From Nostoc sp. MS1 (GTDB lineage Bacteria; Cyanobacteriota; Cyanobacteriia; Cyanobacteriales; Nostocaceae), in contig NZ_AP023441.1 of NCBI RefSeq assembly GCF_019976755.1, positions 868,001-932,000 on the forward strand: a stretch of 64,000 nucleotides of DNA, given 5' to 3'. A model generated the notes under the pieces. That model saw only the letters and a program-made list of their open reading frames with translations, did not search any database and was not told the origin of the DNA. A program made the translations under genes and the position numbers. Shown piece by piece: positions 17,868 to 26,075 of the stretch (the stretch's first letter is position 1; the number at the start of each line of letters is the position of its first letter).

Positions 17868-19421
17868 CTAAGAACGACCGCCACCGGAACGGCGGCCACC
17901 ACCTCCGCCTCCGCCTGCACCTGGGAAAATTCCGCCTCTTGGGGTAGACTGTGGCCTCATTCCTGGTGGGAAACTGAGCAATACTCTTTCGTTGCCTTTC
18001 AAGCCTGATTTAACTTCGGTAAATCTATTGACTGTTACTCCAGTCTCAATTGGAGTAAATACTGGCTGGCCATTTGCATTGGCGACAAATACACCTGTGG
18101 CATTTTCCCGGCGGACAACTGCGGCTGTGGGTACGACTAAAGCGTTTTCTAATTGACCGGCTTGGAAATCTGCTGATACATTCATCCCCGATCGCAGTAA
18201 TCTTTTAGGGTCACTCAGCGATACTTTTACTTGGAAACTCGTAACGTTCTGCTCTACTGTGGCTTGTGCTGCAATCTGATTAACTTTACCCTCAAATGTG
18301 ACACCAGGGTAAGCATCTGCTCTAATTGTGACTTTTTGACCTAAACTGATTTTGGCAATATTCGATTCAGATAAATTAGCTACAACTTCATTACGTGAAG
18401 CTAAAGCTAAAATTGATGAAGATGTGGCTGAAGAAACTGCGCTACCTGAAGTTGTAGGAGTCACGAAAGCACCAGGGTCAGCGAATTTTTGGGTTACAAC
18501 GCCGTCAAAAGGCGCACGTAATACGGTGTCATTGATTTGGGCTTGGACATTTTGCAGTGAACCACGAGCAGAGGTGACTTGCGCCCGCGCTACTTCAATA
18601 TCTTCTGAGCGGTTCCCTGCTTTTAGTAGTGCTAAAGCTTGCTGTCTTTGCTTGACTGTCGCCCTTGCTTGCTCAATGTCTTCTTGGCGTGAACCTGCTT
18701 GTTGTAAAGCCAGTGCTTGCTGCGCTTCATTTACCTGGGCTTGAGCGCTATCGCGTGCTGTAAGTTTTTGATTAACTGTTTGGAGTGCGATCGCACCAGC
18801 ATTATACAGTTGTTGATTTCGGCGTAAATCGTCTTCTGCTTGAGTTAAGTTAGCTTGGGCGCTTTTTAAACGCGCTTGCGCTTGGGCAATATCTTGTGGA
18901 CGATTACCTATTTCTATCTTACGTAAATTTGCTAATGCTTCATCTAACTGAGCTTGAGCTTGGCCGATATCTTGGGGACGATTTCCAGCTTGTGCTTTTT
19001 GCAAGTTGGCTTGGGCTTGTGCAAGTTGTCCCTGTGCTGAGATTAGTTGTCCTCGCAAGTTGGAATCATCCATATAGGCTAAAATTTGCCCTTGCTTGAC
19101 AACATCGCCTTCCTTAACTAACAGTTGCCTGAGTATACCGGAGTTTTTGGGGCTGAGGTTAATTGACCGTTCAGGCTTGACTGTTCCATTGGCAGAAACC
19201 GTAATTGGTAGAGTCTGCCTTTGTAACGGCTGTGTTAGTACCTTACTTCGCGCTTCTTGACGAGGAACGACTGTCACTTGGTAATAAATTGCATAACCAA
19301 TACCACCTAAAATCCCCAAGACAACCAGCCAAGACAGCCAATTAATCTTGGCTTTCTTCTTCGTTGGGGGAAGTAAAGCTGGTGAATCTACTGGATGTCT
19401 TGTCTCAGTTGTCATTTGCAC
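17868..19421 (-). CDS. Periplasmic adaptor (MacA/HlyD/RND membrane-fusion type)
   Basis: The 517-residue membrane-fusion protein has one N-terminal transmembrane helix at about 26-52, then a lipoyl half-motif with SPKNSGILRQLLVKEGDVVKQGQILAYMD (about 93-120). A long alpha-helical hairpin at about 125-290 carries repeats of the AGNRPQDIxQAQAQL type, followed by LRAPFDGVVTQKFADPGAFV (second lipoyl half) and a beta-barrel. The C-terminus is GGGGGGGRRSGGGRS. It should join the MacB-type permease to an outer-membrane channel, possibly a TolC homologue encoded elsewhere. A 9-bp inverted repeat lies 20 bp before its start. A Gly/Arg tail is not typical of MacA and is seen in some cyanobacterial members. 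Confidence 0.93.
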   Translation of the reverse strand: MQMTTETRHPVDSPALLPPTKKKAKINWLSWLVVLGILGGIGYAIYYQVTVVPRQEARSKVLTQPLQRQTLPITVSANGTVKPERSINLSPKNSGILRQLLVKEGDVVKQGQILAYMDDSNLRGQLISAQGQLAQAQANLQKAQAGNRPQDIGQAQAQLDEALANLRKIEIGNRPQDIAQAQARLKSAQANLTQAEDDLRRNQQLYNAGAIALQTVNQKLTARDSAQAQVNEAQQALALQQAGSRQEDIEQARATVKQRQQALALLKAGNRSEDIEVARAQVTSARGSLQNVQAQINDTVLRAPFDGVVTQKFADPGAFVTPTTSGSAVSSATSSSILALASRNEVVANLSESNIAKISLGQKVTIRADAYPGVTFEGKVNQIAAQATVEQNVTSFQVKVSLSDPKRLLRSGMNVSADFQAGQLENALVVPTAAVVRRENATGVFVANANGQPVFTPIETGVTVNRFTEVKSGLKGNERVLLSFPPGMRPQSTPRGGIFPGAGGGGGGGRRSGGGRS

Positions 19422-19440
19422 TCCGTTGTAAAAAATCTAA

Positions 19441-19473
19441 TACAGAACTAGCTATTAAATAACCAGTTCTGTA
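19441..19473. promoter_or_regulatory. Inverted repeat upstream of the adaptor gene
   Basis: Arms TACAGAACT (19441-19449) and AGTTCTGTA (19465-19473) are perfectly complementary around 15 bp. The site is 20-52 bp before the adaptor start. It fits an operator or a 5' UTR hairpin. A single TTACTT half-site resembling the TetR palindrome lies at 19504-19509. Confidence 0.5.
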
Positions 19474-19632
19474 GTTTGGTAGCCCTGTATTTATTATGTC
19501 TAGTTACTTCAAGAAGAAACAAAATCATTGATTGTGTATCTTCTATGTTTCATCATGATGCTGGTTATAAAAATATCTCTTAGCTAGCCCTAGCAATTAA
19601 GATTTGCGCTAAAGTCCTGACTACGAACTGTT

Positions 19633-19995
19633 TTAAAGTCTAATAAGAACACCATTAGGTAGCCGAACCAGACCATTCCTTTGTCTAACTAGTCTTCTGC
19701 TAGGGACAATTTCTTGGCTAGGAAGAACGATATCACCGTTAGGTAATCTCCAGTAACCTGGATTACGTAGCCGGACTATTCTGTTAGCCGGAATAACTTG
19801 CCCATTAGGCAGTCTGTAAGCGCCATTACGCAGCCTGACTACTCGTTGATAAGCTACTTCCGTATAAACAGGTCTTCCTTGGTAGCCACGCCCATTGTTA
19901 TATCTATTTTGAGCGTTAGCAGGATTAGCCAAAAGCATAGGTGCAAACATGACGGCAGCAGCTAAAAAGATAGTTGCACTATTCTTTTTCAACAT
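19633..19995 (-). CDS. Small secreted RLPNG-repeat protein
   Basis: The protein is about 120 residues long. MLKKNSATIFLAAAVMFAPMLLANPANA is a clear signal peptide (first about 28 residues). The mature part holds three units of about 26 residues with the pattern VRLRNGxYRLPNGxVIP (last unit LVRQRNGLVRLPNGVLI), and it is rich in Arg and Asn with no cysteine. AAGGAAT ten bases before ATG 19995 supports this start over the longer frame from 20061. It lies between the adaptor gene and the Spy-like gene on the same strand, with two palindromes upstream. I know of no assigned function. A basic secreted repeat protein next to an exporter and a periplasmic chaperone may bind anionic envelope polymers or be exporter cargo (inference). 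Confidence 0.75.
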   Translation of the reverse strand: MLKKNSATIFLAAAVMFAPMLLANPANAQNRYNNGRGYQGRPVYTEVAYQRVVRLRNGAYRLPNGQVIPANRIVRLRNPGYWRLPNGDIVLPSQEIVPSRRLVRQRNGLVRLPNGVLIRL

Positions 19996-20102
19996 AAAAT
20001 AGATTCCTTGTTTGTGCTGATTTTGCTTTTTGTTGAGGTTACAGTTTTGGTAAACCGTCAACCTATGTCAACAATTATCTACCCAGTAACTAGACTTTCA
20101 TA

Positions 20103-20150
20103 AGTGACCAAAGTCACTAATATTTAGTACGTAAGATATGACTATAGTCA
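20103..20150. promoter_or_regulatory. Two palindromes upstream of the RLPNG-repeat gene
   Basis: AGTGAC-CAAA-GTCACT (20103-20118) and the perfect 12-mer TGACTATAGTCA (20139-20150) share the TGAC/GTCA half-site. They lie about 110-155 bp before the start of the secreted repeat protein. This looks like a tandem operator for a dimeric regulator. Confidence 0.5.
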
Positions 20151-20262
20151 CAAGGATTTCTATTTATCCATCCATCATGAAAACATGCTCATCTTCATAA
20201 CTAAAGTGAGATATTGTTCAATTAATTACAAAGTTAAGGAATAGTAACTTGAGCATTAATTA

Positions 20263-20760
20263 TTATTGATAGCGAATTACTTGTAGTGTTGAATTGTTAT
20301 CTTGCACTACATTATTAGGCCTATTAGAGAAATTATGCAGCTTTTCAAAAACTTGCTGGCGTTGTGTTGGAGTTAATAATTCTCTCATTACCAGCATACT
20401 TTCAAATCGCATATTTTCTATTGAATTAGATAACTGTTGTAATTGTGCATGTTTTTCCCGAATCTCATCTAATGTTGCTGTTCCTTCCATAAGTGCAACT
20501 AATTCCCAAGATACTTGATGCAGTGCTTGTTGATTTTTTTCTATCTCCCCTTGGTACTGATTGAGATTGTTTTGTAGCCTTTCTTGTTGTTCTGGTGTCA
20601 GATTAAGTAACTGATTTAGTTCAAATTGACGAACTTCTATATGAGAGTTTTGTTGTGACATTTGTGTAACTGATGATTGCAGTTGAGATTTAGCTAAAGC
20701 AAAATTAATACCACAAGAAACTAGGATTACTCCGAGTAAAGTACTACGACGTAGCCACAT
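20263..20760 (-). CDS. Spy/CpxP-like periplasmic LTxxQ protein
   Basis: The 165-residue protein has a signal peptide (about residues 1-24). Two LTxxQ motifs, LTPEQQERLQ (about 54) and LTPTQRQQVFEKL (about 132), define the Spy/CpxP family of periplasmic chaperones and stress sensors. Between them is a helical Gln/Glu-rich region. GAGGAATT upstream of the ATG supports the start. In enterobacteria Spy is a cradle-shaped ATP-independent chaperone and CpxP restrains a sensor kinase. Here no CpxAR pair is adjacent. Instead a TetR gene follows upstream, and a TAAGT/ACTTA palindrome like the TetR-promoter palindrome lies between them. Co-regulation with the exporter is inference. Confidence 0.82.
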   Translation of the reverse strand: MWLRRSTLLGVILVSCGINFALAKSQLQSSVTQMSQQNSHIEVRQFELNQLLNLTPEQQERLQNNLNQYQGEIEKNQQALHQVSWELVALMEGTATLDEIREKHAQLQQLSNSIENMRFESMLVMRELLTPTQRQQVFEKLHNFSNRPNNVVQDNNSTLQVIRYQ

Positions 20761-20786
20761 AAAGTTAATTCCTCAAAATTATAATG

Positions 20787-20800
20787 TAAGTACTCACTTA
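20787..20800. promoter_or_regulatory. TAAGT-ACTC-ACTTA palindrome before the Spy-like gene
   Basis: Perfect 5-bp arms TAAGT/ACTTA with four bases between, 27-40 bp upstream of the Spy-like start. It shares the TAAGT/ACTTA half-site with the palindrome at the tetR start, so it is a candidate second TetR site. Confidence 0.5.
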
Positions 20801-20838
20801 TTAATTTTTGAAAAAAATATTTGGGGGAAATAGTTACA

Positions 20839-21468
20839 TTAAACTTCAACAGGCGCAATTCCTGACCAAACGATTTCTACTAGATTCTCAATAAATACAG
20901 CTACCTTTTGTGGATATTTGTCTGATGTATTAGGTGGTATGAATGGTTGATTCATAGGGGGATGTCCTGACATCTGCTCTATGGCAATATAATTCATCAG
21001 CGAACCTATTAAGACATGAGCCACAGTTCGACAATCGCAAGGACGAAGCCGCCCCAGTTTCATCTCACTTTCTAGGAAAACTGCCAACAATCTCAATTCT
21101 TTAGCAGGTTTTGACTCTTGAGTGTTGAATTGTGGCAAAGGATTTCCAAAAGAGCGGATCATCATTATTCGAGGCATGATCTCACTAAAAAACTCCCATA
21201 TTTGAAAGCAAAGTTGAGTTAAATTTTCTTTAAGGTTTCCTTTGCCGCACAAAATTTCTAATTCCTTTGCCCAAGGGGGTGTTTCTGGGATTCCCATAGC
21301 CGCAAAGAATAGTTCTTCTTTGGTCGTGAAGCGCTTGAAAATAGATGCTTCTGAAATTCCAGATCGTTGGGCAATTTCTAGAGTTGAACCACTAAAGCCT
21401 TTTTCCCAAAAGACTTCACGGGCTGCGTCTAAAATTTGCTCATTAGTAATTTTGGGTCTGCGAGCCAT
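20839..21468 (-). CDS. TetR/AcrR-family repressor
   Basis: The 209-residue regulator has a TetR helix-turn-helix at about 10-55: ILDAAREVFWEKGFSGSTLEIAQRSGISEASIFKRFTTKEELFFAAM. An all-helical ligand-binding and dimerisation domain follows, and its specificity cannot be read from sequence. A 22-bp palindrome with 9-bp perfect arms begins 1 bp upstream of the start codon and fits autorepression. The downstream genes on the same strand encode a Spy-like protein, a secreted repeat protein and a tripartite exporter, which are its most likely targets. This arrangement resembles AcrR-type control of efflux. Confidence 0.92.
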   Translation of the reverse strand: MARRPKITNEQILDAAREVFWEKGFSGSTLEIAQRSGISEASIFKRFTTKEELFFAAMGIPETPPWAKELEILCGKGNLKENLTQLCFQIWEFFSEIMPRIMMIRSFGNPLPQFNTQESKPAKELRLLAVFLESEMKLGRLRPCDCRTVAHVLIGSLMNYIAIEQMSGHPPMNQPFIPPNTSDKYPQKVAVFIENLVEIVWSGIAPVEV

Positions 21469-21469
21469 A

Positions 21470-21491
21470 AATAAGTAAATGCTTACTTATT
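21470..21491. promoter_or_regulatory. 22-bp palindromic operator at the tetR start
   Basis: Arms AATAAGTAA (21470-21478) and TTACTTATT (21483-21491) are perfectly complementary around ATGC. A second overlapping repeat ACTTA-TTAAAG-TAAGT spans 21485-21500. The position right at the tetR 5' end is typical for TetR autoregulation. Confidence 0.72.
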
Positions 21492-21699
21492 AAAGTAAGT
21501 CTTTGTGGTGATAATGTCAAGAGGTAATTGAGGAGTGGGGAAGTGGGGGGAGAAATTCCAACTATCTTATCTCCTTCATCTCCCTCATCCTCCTCATCCC
21601 CTTCCGCGCAACTGACTGTAACAATTACCTGTCGCCTTAGCCGGAGATCGTTTAAGCTAGCTGAAAGATTATTTGAATTGTGGTTCAAGAGGCGGTAGT

Positions 21700-22578
21700 G
21701 TGCCTAAACACGTTAGTTTAATTTCTCTTCTGGTTGTCTGTGGTTTGTGGAGTATGCCCAAAGCAGTTCACGCACAGGCACTCGTTCCTCATACGCTGCA
21801 ACTAGATACAGCAAAATTAGAAAGACAAGGGTTGAGTTTAGCCCAAGAAGCGGCTCAACTAGGACAGTTTCAACAGTTTGAGTTAGCTTTGCCAAGAGCG
21901 AGACTGGCTAGTCAGTTAGCGCCAGGAAATGATAAGGTATGGTTCCTTTTGGGTGGTTTGCAACTGCAAACTAAAAACTATGATGCAGCGATCGCATCTT
22001 TAAATCGAGCCAAAACCATCAATCCCAAGAATGCTGATGTGCTGTTTGCTATAGGTTCTGTTAATTTTCAACAGAAAAAATATCAAGCGGCTATTGAAAA
22101 TTACCAAGCTGGTTTGAAGTTAAAACCCAATGAAGCAGACGGTTTGTTTGATTTGGGCAATGCTTACTATATGGTAGGAAGGCTACCTGATGCGATCGCT
22201 CAATACAATAAAGCCGTAGCTCAAGATAAAAAATTCTGGCCAGCAATTAATAACATCGGCTTAATCAGCTACGAACAAGGTAATGTGGATCAAGCGATTA
22301 AACAATGGCAAACTGCTGTGTCTATAGAGAAACAAGCCGCAGAACCATTACTAGCTCTAGCAGTCGCACTGTACACCAAAGGCGATCGCCAACAAGGTTT
22401 AACTTTAGGGGAAAACGCACTACGGATTGATCCGCGTTACGCCAATATAGATTTTCTCAAAGAAAATCTTTGGGGCAATCGCTTAGTTGCTGATACGCAA
22501 AAATTCCTAGAGTTACCGCGTATTCAAGCGGCTTTACAACAGCGACAAAACTCACCAACTAATAGAGAGCAAAATTAA
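21700..22578 (+). CDS. Secreted or periplasmic TPR protein
   Basis: The protein of about 292 residues starts with a signal peptide (VCGLWSMPKAVHAQA end). About five to six tetratricopeptide repeats follow between residues 55 and 235, for example AAIENYQAGLKLKPNEADGL and AIAQYNKAVAQDKKFWPA. TPR superhelices bind partner peptides. The reading frame opens at TTG 21673, but AGAGGCGG lies 8-10 bases before the GTG at 21700, which leaves a normal-length signal peptide, so I prefer 21700. It is divergent from tetR. Function beyond protein-protein binding in the periplasm or lumen cannot be assigned. Confidence 0.85.
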   Translation: MPKHVSLISLLVVCGLWSMPKAVHAQALVPHTLQLDTAKLERQGLSLAQEAAQLGQFQQFELALPRARLASQLAPGNDKVWFLLGGLQLQTKNYDAAIASLNRAKTINPKNADVLFAIGSVNFQQKKYQAAIENYQAGLKLKPNEADGLFDLGNAYYMVGRLPDAIAQYNKAVAQDKKFWPAINNIGLISYEQGNVDQAIKQWQTAVSIEKQAAEPLLALAVALYTKGDRQQGLTLGENALRIDPRYANIDFLKENLWGNRLVADTQKFLELPRIQAALQQRQNSPTNREQN

Positions 22579-22848
22579 GGGTGTAGGGGTATAGGACAAA
22601 AGAGGTAGGGGAGCAGGGGGTAGGGAGCAAGGGGGAGAATCTTTCCCCTTTACTCTTCGGCGATACCAGTAGATTCACTTAGTCAAATTTGTTGGGTTTG
22701 CCAAATAATTCTTCTTCCTGCATCCCTACACCCTTATTTTCCCTTACTACTTGCTTATTACTAATATTTCATAGTACGTTTATACTAAATAATTGGGAAC
22801 CTTCGCCCAATCTTTTTTTTGAGCGAAGAGCCGTAAAAATATATTTTG
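22579..22848. other. Intergenic purine-rich stretch
   Basis: About 270 bp between convergent genes. It contains GGGGTAGGG-type low complexity at 22580-22640 and a hairpin with arms CTTCGCCC (about 22801) and GAGCGAAG around a T-run near 22800-22830, which may act as a terminator. Confidence 0.4.
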
Positions 22849-23250
22849 TTAGTTGTCAGTAGGGAGAAGTGCCATGATTTGGTCAACAAACTGTTGGTGG
22901 TCTACCACAGGCTTAGAGATGTAACCATCAGCACCACTAAGTTTAAGGAAATTCTCGCGATCGCCTTCCATTGCGTGTGCTGTAACTAAAATTACAGGTA
23001 AATTAGCAGTCTGCGGATCAGATTTTAACATTTGTGTGATCTTGATACCGTCCACGGATTGACCTTGGTAGACGCTCCTAGAAAGAGAAACATCCATTAA
23101 AATTAAGTCTGCTTCTTTTGATTGAGCAATTTTGATAACTTCTTCTACATTTTCAGTATGTTTTACGCCCAAGCCGCCGCGCTTGGTCAAAATTTTGGAG
23201 AATACACGAGCATTAATCAGATCGTCTTCGACAATCAAAACGGTTTTCAT
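22849..23250 (-). CDS. Single-domain response regulator (CheY/DivK-like)
   Basis: The receiver-only protein is about 133 residues. KTVLIVEDDLINARVF holds the acidic pair near residue 9, ADLILMDVSLS the phospho-acceptor Asp near 54, VILVTAHAM the Thr/Ser switch and YISKPVV the conserved Lys near 110. There is no output domain, so it must act by protein contact, as CheY or DivK do. The frame extends upstream to 23298, but ATG 23250 gives the canonical receiver N-terminus. The insertion SRSVYQGQSVDG after the Asp is typical of DivK-like cyanobacterial receivers. No kinase gene is adjacent. Confidence 0.92.
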   Translation of the reverse strand: MKTVLIVEDDLINARVFSKILTKRGGLGVKHTENVEEVIKIAQSKEADLILMDVSLSRSVYQGQSVDGIKITQMLKSDPQTANLPVILVTAHAMEGDRENFLKLSGADGYISKPVVDHQQFVDQIMALLPTDN

Positions 23251-23477
23251 GAGAATTTTATTTACAGAGGTGATAGGGATGACAACCCGAATAAACACAG
23301 TTGCCTAGATTCTTTTTAGTATCAATATACTTTTATGTCATCAAGGATAATACTACGGCTTTTTATCCTGTGATAATCAAGATTGTGTGATGAATCCCAT
23401 TTCATCCGTTATGCTGTGTTTGCTGCCGTGTTTAGTGCTAGCGAAATTTATGTAGTTCAATCTCAGGGAAATAACTC

Positions 23478-25982
23478 ATGGCAAAACAGTTAAACCTTCT
23501 CGCAACGGGACAGGTAATCACAACAGCCCTGCATACAGAAATGCAGAGGTCTTACCTTGAATATGCCATGAGTGTGATTGTAGGCCGAGCCTTACCTGAC
23601 GTTCGAGATGGCTTAAAGCCAGTGCATCGGCGGATTTTGTACGCCATGCACGAACTCGGTTTGACCCCCGATAGACCATACCGGAAATGCGCTCGTGTGG
23701 TGGGGGATGTGCTGGGTAAATACCACCCTCATGGCGACCAATCTGTTTATGATGCTTTAGTGCGGCTAGTGCAAGATTTTTCCTGCCGTTACCCCCTCCT
23801 CGCCGGACATGGCAATTTTGGCAGCGTCGATAATGACCCTCCGGCGGCGATGCGTTACACAGAAACGCGCCTAGCTCCCATCAGCCATGAGGGAATGCTG
23901 ACAGAAATCGGTGAGGAAACCGTAGAATTTATTGGTAACTTTGATAACTCGCAACAAGAACCGACAGTATTACCTGCACAGTTACCGTTTTTGCTGCTTA
24001 ATGGTTGTGCGGGAATTGCTGTGGGGATGGCGACAAATATTCCCCCTCACAATTTAGGCGAAATCGTTGATGGTTTGATTGCTTTAATCGACCAACCAGA
24101 TTTAACCGACGAAAAATTATTAGAGTTAATTCCGGGGCCAGATTTTCCCACGGGAGGGGAAATAGTTGGTGATGCCGGGATTCGGGAAGCCTATACCACA
24201 GGTAAAGGTGGTATCGTCTTACGGGGTGTGGCGACCGTTGAAGAAATCCCTGGAGGTAAGGGAAGCAAACGCCGGACGGCAATTATTATCACAGAATTGC
24301 CTTATCAGGTGAATAAGGCTGGTTGGATTGAGAAAGTCGCGGAATTGGTGAATCAAGGTCGTTTGCAAGGAATTTCTGATCTGCGAGATGAAAGCGATCG
24401 CGAAGGTATGCGCGTTGTGATTGAACTCAAACGCGATACCAATCCCCAGGAAGTTCTTCAGCATTTGTATCACCAAACAGCTTTACAAACTAACTTTGGG
24501 GCAATTCTTCTGGCCATAGTTGATGGACAACCCCGCCAGTTAAGCTTACGGCAATTGTTGCAGGAGTTTCTCAACTTCCGAGAACAAACCCTCAACCGTC
24601 GCTACAGTTACGAGTTGGGGAAGGCGCAAACCAGATTACATACGGTTGAAGGCTTGCTTAAAGCTTTATCTAACTTAGATGAAGTCATCGAAGTTTTGCG
24701 CCGTTCCCCCGATGGAAGTACAGCGAAAGTTACCTTATGTAGCCGCCTGGATTTGAGTGAAGACCAAGCAGATGCGATTTTAGCAATGCCATTGCGTCGC
24801 CTCACCAGCTTAGAACAGGAGAACTTACAACGAGAGTTTGGGGAACTAAGCGCACAGATAGCTTTACTTGAGAAGTTATTAAGCGATCGCAAAGAATTAC
24901 TCAAGGCGTTGAAGAAAGATTTGCGATCGCTCAAAAAGAAATACAATGATCCTCGACGCACTAGGTTAAATGCTAACGCTCCAGAGGAACTACCCAAAGG
25001 TAAAAAAGCCGACAAACAAAACGGTTCTGCGACAACCGATGAGGAAGGAGAACCACAAACCTTAGAACCTGCGGAAGAAGCAATTTTAGAAGTTACCCAC
25101 CGGGGATACCTCCGCCGCATTCAGCCAGGAAAAAAATCTAAGGTGGAAAATGGTCTGTTGGAGAGTGATTTTATTATTCAAACCAACCTCACCGACACCC
25201 ACCAAGAGTTATTAGTCCTTACCAACGGCGGTAAACTTTATCCGGTGAAAGTAGGAGACATTCCCCCAACTACCGGACGTTCTCCACGGGGTACACCGTT
25301 GATTACCATGCTGACTACCACAGCACAAGGTAATCAAGAACCTGTAGTCAGCCGCTTCTTACTCCCCGAAAAGTTGGCTGCTCAACAATTAGTTCTTTTA
25401 ACTAAGCAAGGTAGAATTAAGCGCCTAGCTTTGGAAGAATTAACTAACTTAACTCGGCGCGGAATCACGATTTTAAAACTCAAAGATGATGATGAGTTGT
25501 TATTAACTCAGTTCACCAAACCAGGAGAGCAAATCATCTTAGCAAGTTCTGGTGGACGATTGTTGAAATTCTCAGCCAATGATGAACAACTCCCAGTTAT
25601 GGGGAGAACGGCGATGGGTTTACAAGCATTCCGACTGTTGAGAAATCAGCAGATGGTTGGCTGTGTCAGTTCTACACAAGCAGAGTATTTATTGTTAGTT
25701 ACCGAACAAGGATATGCGAAACGCTTACCAGTCAATCAACTCAAGGCAGCAAATCGTGGCGACTTAGGCACACAAGCCATGAAATTTGACCCGAAAAACG
25801 ATATTCTGGCGAGTATGGTAGGAGCAAAAGCTGGCAGTGAAGCGGTAATTATCACCAACAAAGAGCGAGTCATACGCATACCTACAGACTCAGTACCTAT
25901 CTTGTCGAAGGATGGTAAAGGTGAAAGCATCCTCCAACTCAACCGCGATGAAAAAGTTATTGCTGTAGTTGAAGTTCGTTAG
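23478..25982 (+). CDS. gyrA: Type II topoisomerase subunit A (GyrA/ParC)
   Basis: The 834-residue protein has the GyrA breakage-reunion domain at about 1-480, with YAMSVIVGRALPDVRDGLKPVHRRILYAM, the DVLGKYHPHGDQSVYDALVRL segment (quinolone-determining region) and catalytic Y127 in AAMRYTETRL. A coiled-coil region is followed by a charged, low-complexity linker (about 485-545) and a C-terminal beta-pinwheel with six repeated blades (RGYLRRI, GGKLYPV, QGRIKRL, GGRLLKF, QGYAKRL, KERVIRI). The place of the GyrA-box (QRRGGKG in E. coli) reads NLTRRGITI, which is degenerate. The protein may therefore be a topoisomerase IV-like or second GyrA paralogue; cyanobacteria often carry two. GyrB is not in this window. 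The start ATG 23478 follows AGGGA. Confidence 0.9.
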   Translation: MAKQLNLLATGQVITTALHTEMQRSYLEYAMSVIVGRALPDVRDGLKPVHRRILYAMHELGLTPDRPYRKCARVVGDVLGKYHPHGDQSVYDALVRLVQDFSCRYPLLAGHGNFGSVDNDPPAAMRYTETRLAPISHEGMLTEIGEETVEFIGNFDNSQQEPTVLPAQLPFLLLNGCAGIAVGMATNIPPHNLGEIVDGLIALIDQPDLTDEKLLELIPGPDFPTGGEIVGDAGIREAYTTGKGGIVLRGVATVEEIPGGKGSKRRTAIIITELPYQVNKAGWIEKVAELVNQGRLQGISDLRDESDREGMRVVIELKRDTNPQEVLQHLYHQTALQTNFGAILLAIVDGQPRQLSLRQLLQEFLNFREQTLNRRYSYELGKAQTRLHTVEGLLKALSNLDEVIEVLRRSPDGSTAKVTLCSRLDLSEDQADAILAMPLRRLTSLEQENLQREFGELSAQIALLEKLLSDRKELLKALKKDLRSLKKKYNDPRRTRLNANAPEELPKGKKADKQNGSATTDEEGEPQTLEPAEEAILEVTHRGYLRRIQPGKKSKVENGLLESDFIIQTNLTDTHQELLVLTNGGKLYPVKVGDIPPTTGRSPRGTPLITMLTTTAQGNQEPVVSRFLLPEKLAAQQLVLLTKQGRIKRLALEELTNLTRRGITILKLKDDDELLLTQFTKPGEQIILASSGGRLLKFSANDEQLPVMGRTAMGLQAFRLLRNQQMVGCVSSTQAEYLLLVTEQGYAKRLPVNQLKAANRGDLGTQAMKFDPKNDILASMVGAKAGSEAVIITNKERVIRIPTDSVPILSKDGKGESILQLNRDEKVIAVVEVR

Positions 25983-26075
25983 CTGATTCTGCAAGAAGCC
26001 TCTTACTCGTTGACTGTTAAACATGAAGCATCAGCCGTTAACAGTCAACCGTTAACAGTCAACCGCCAAAATGAT

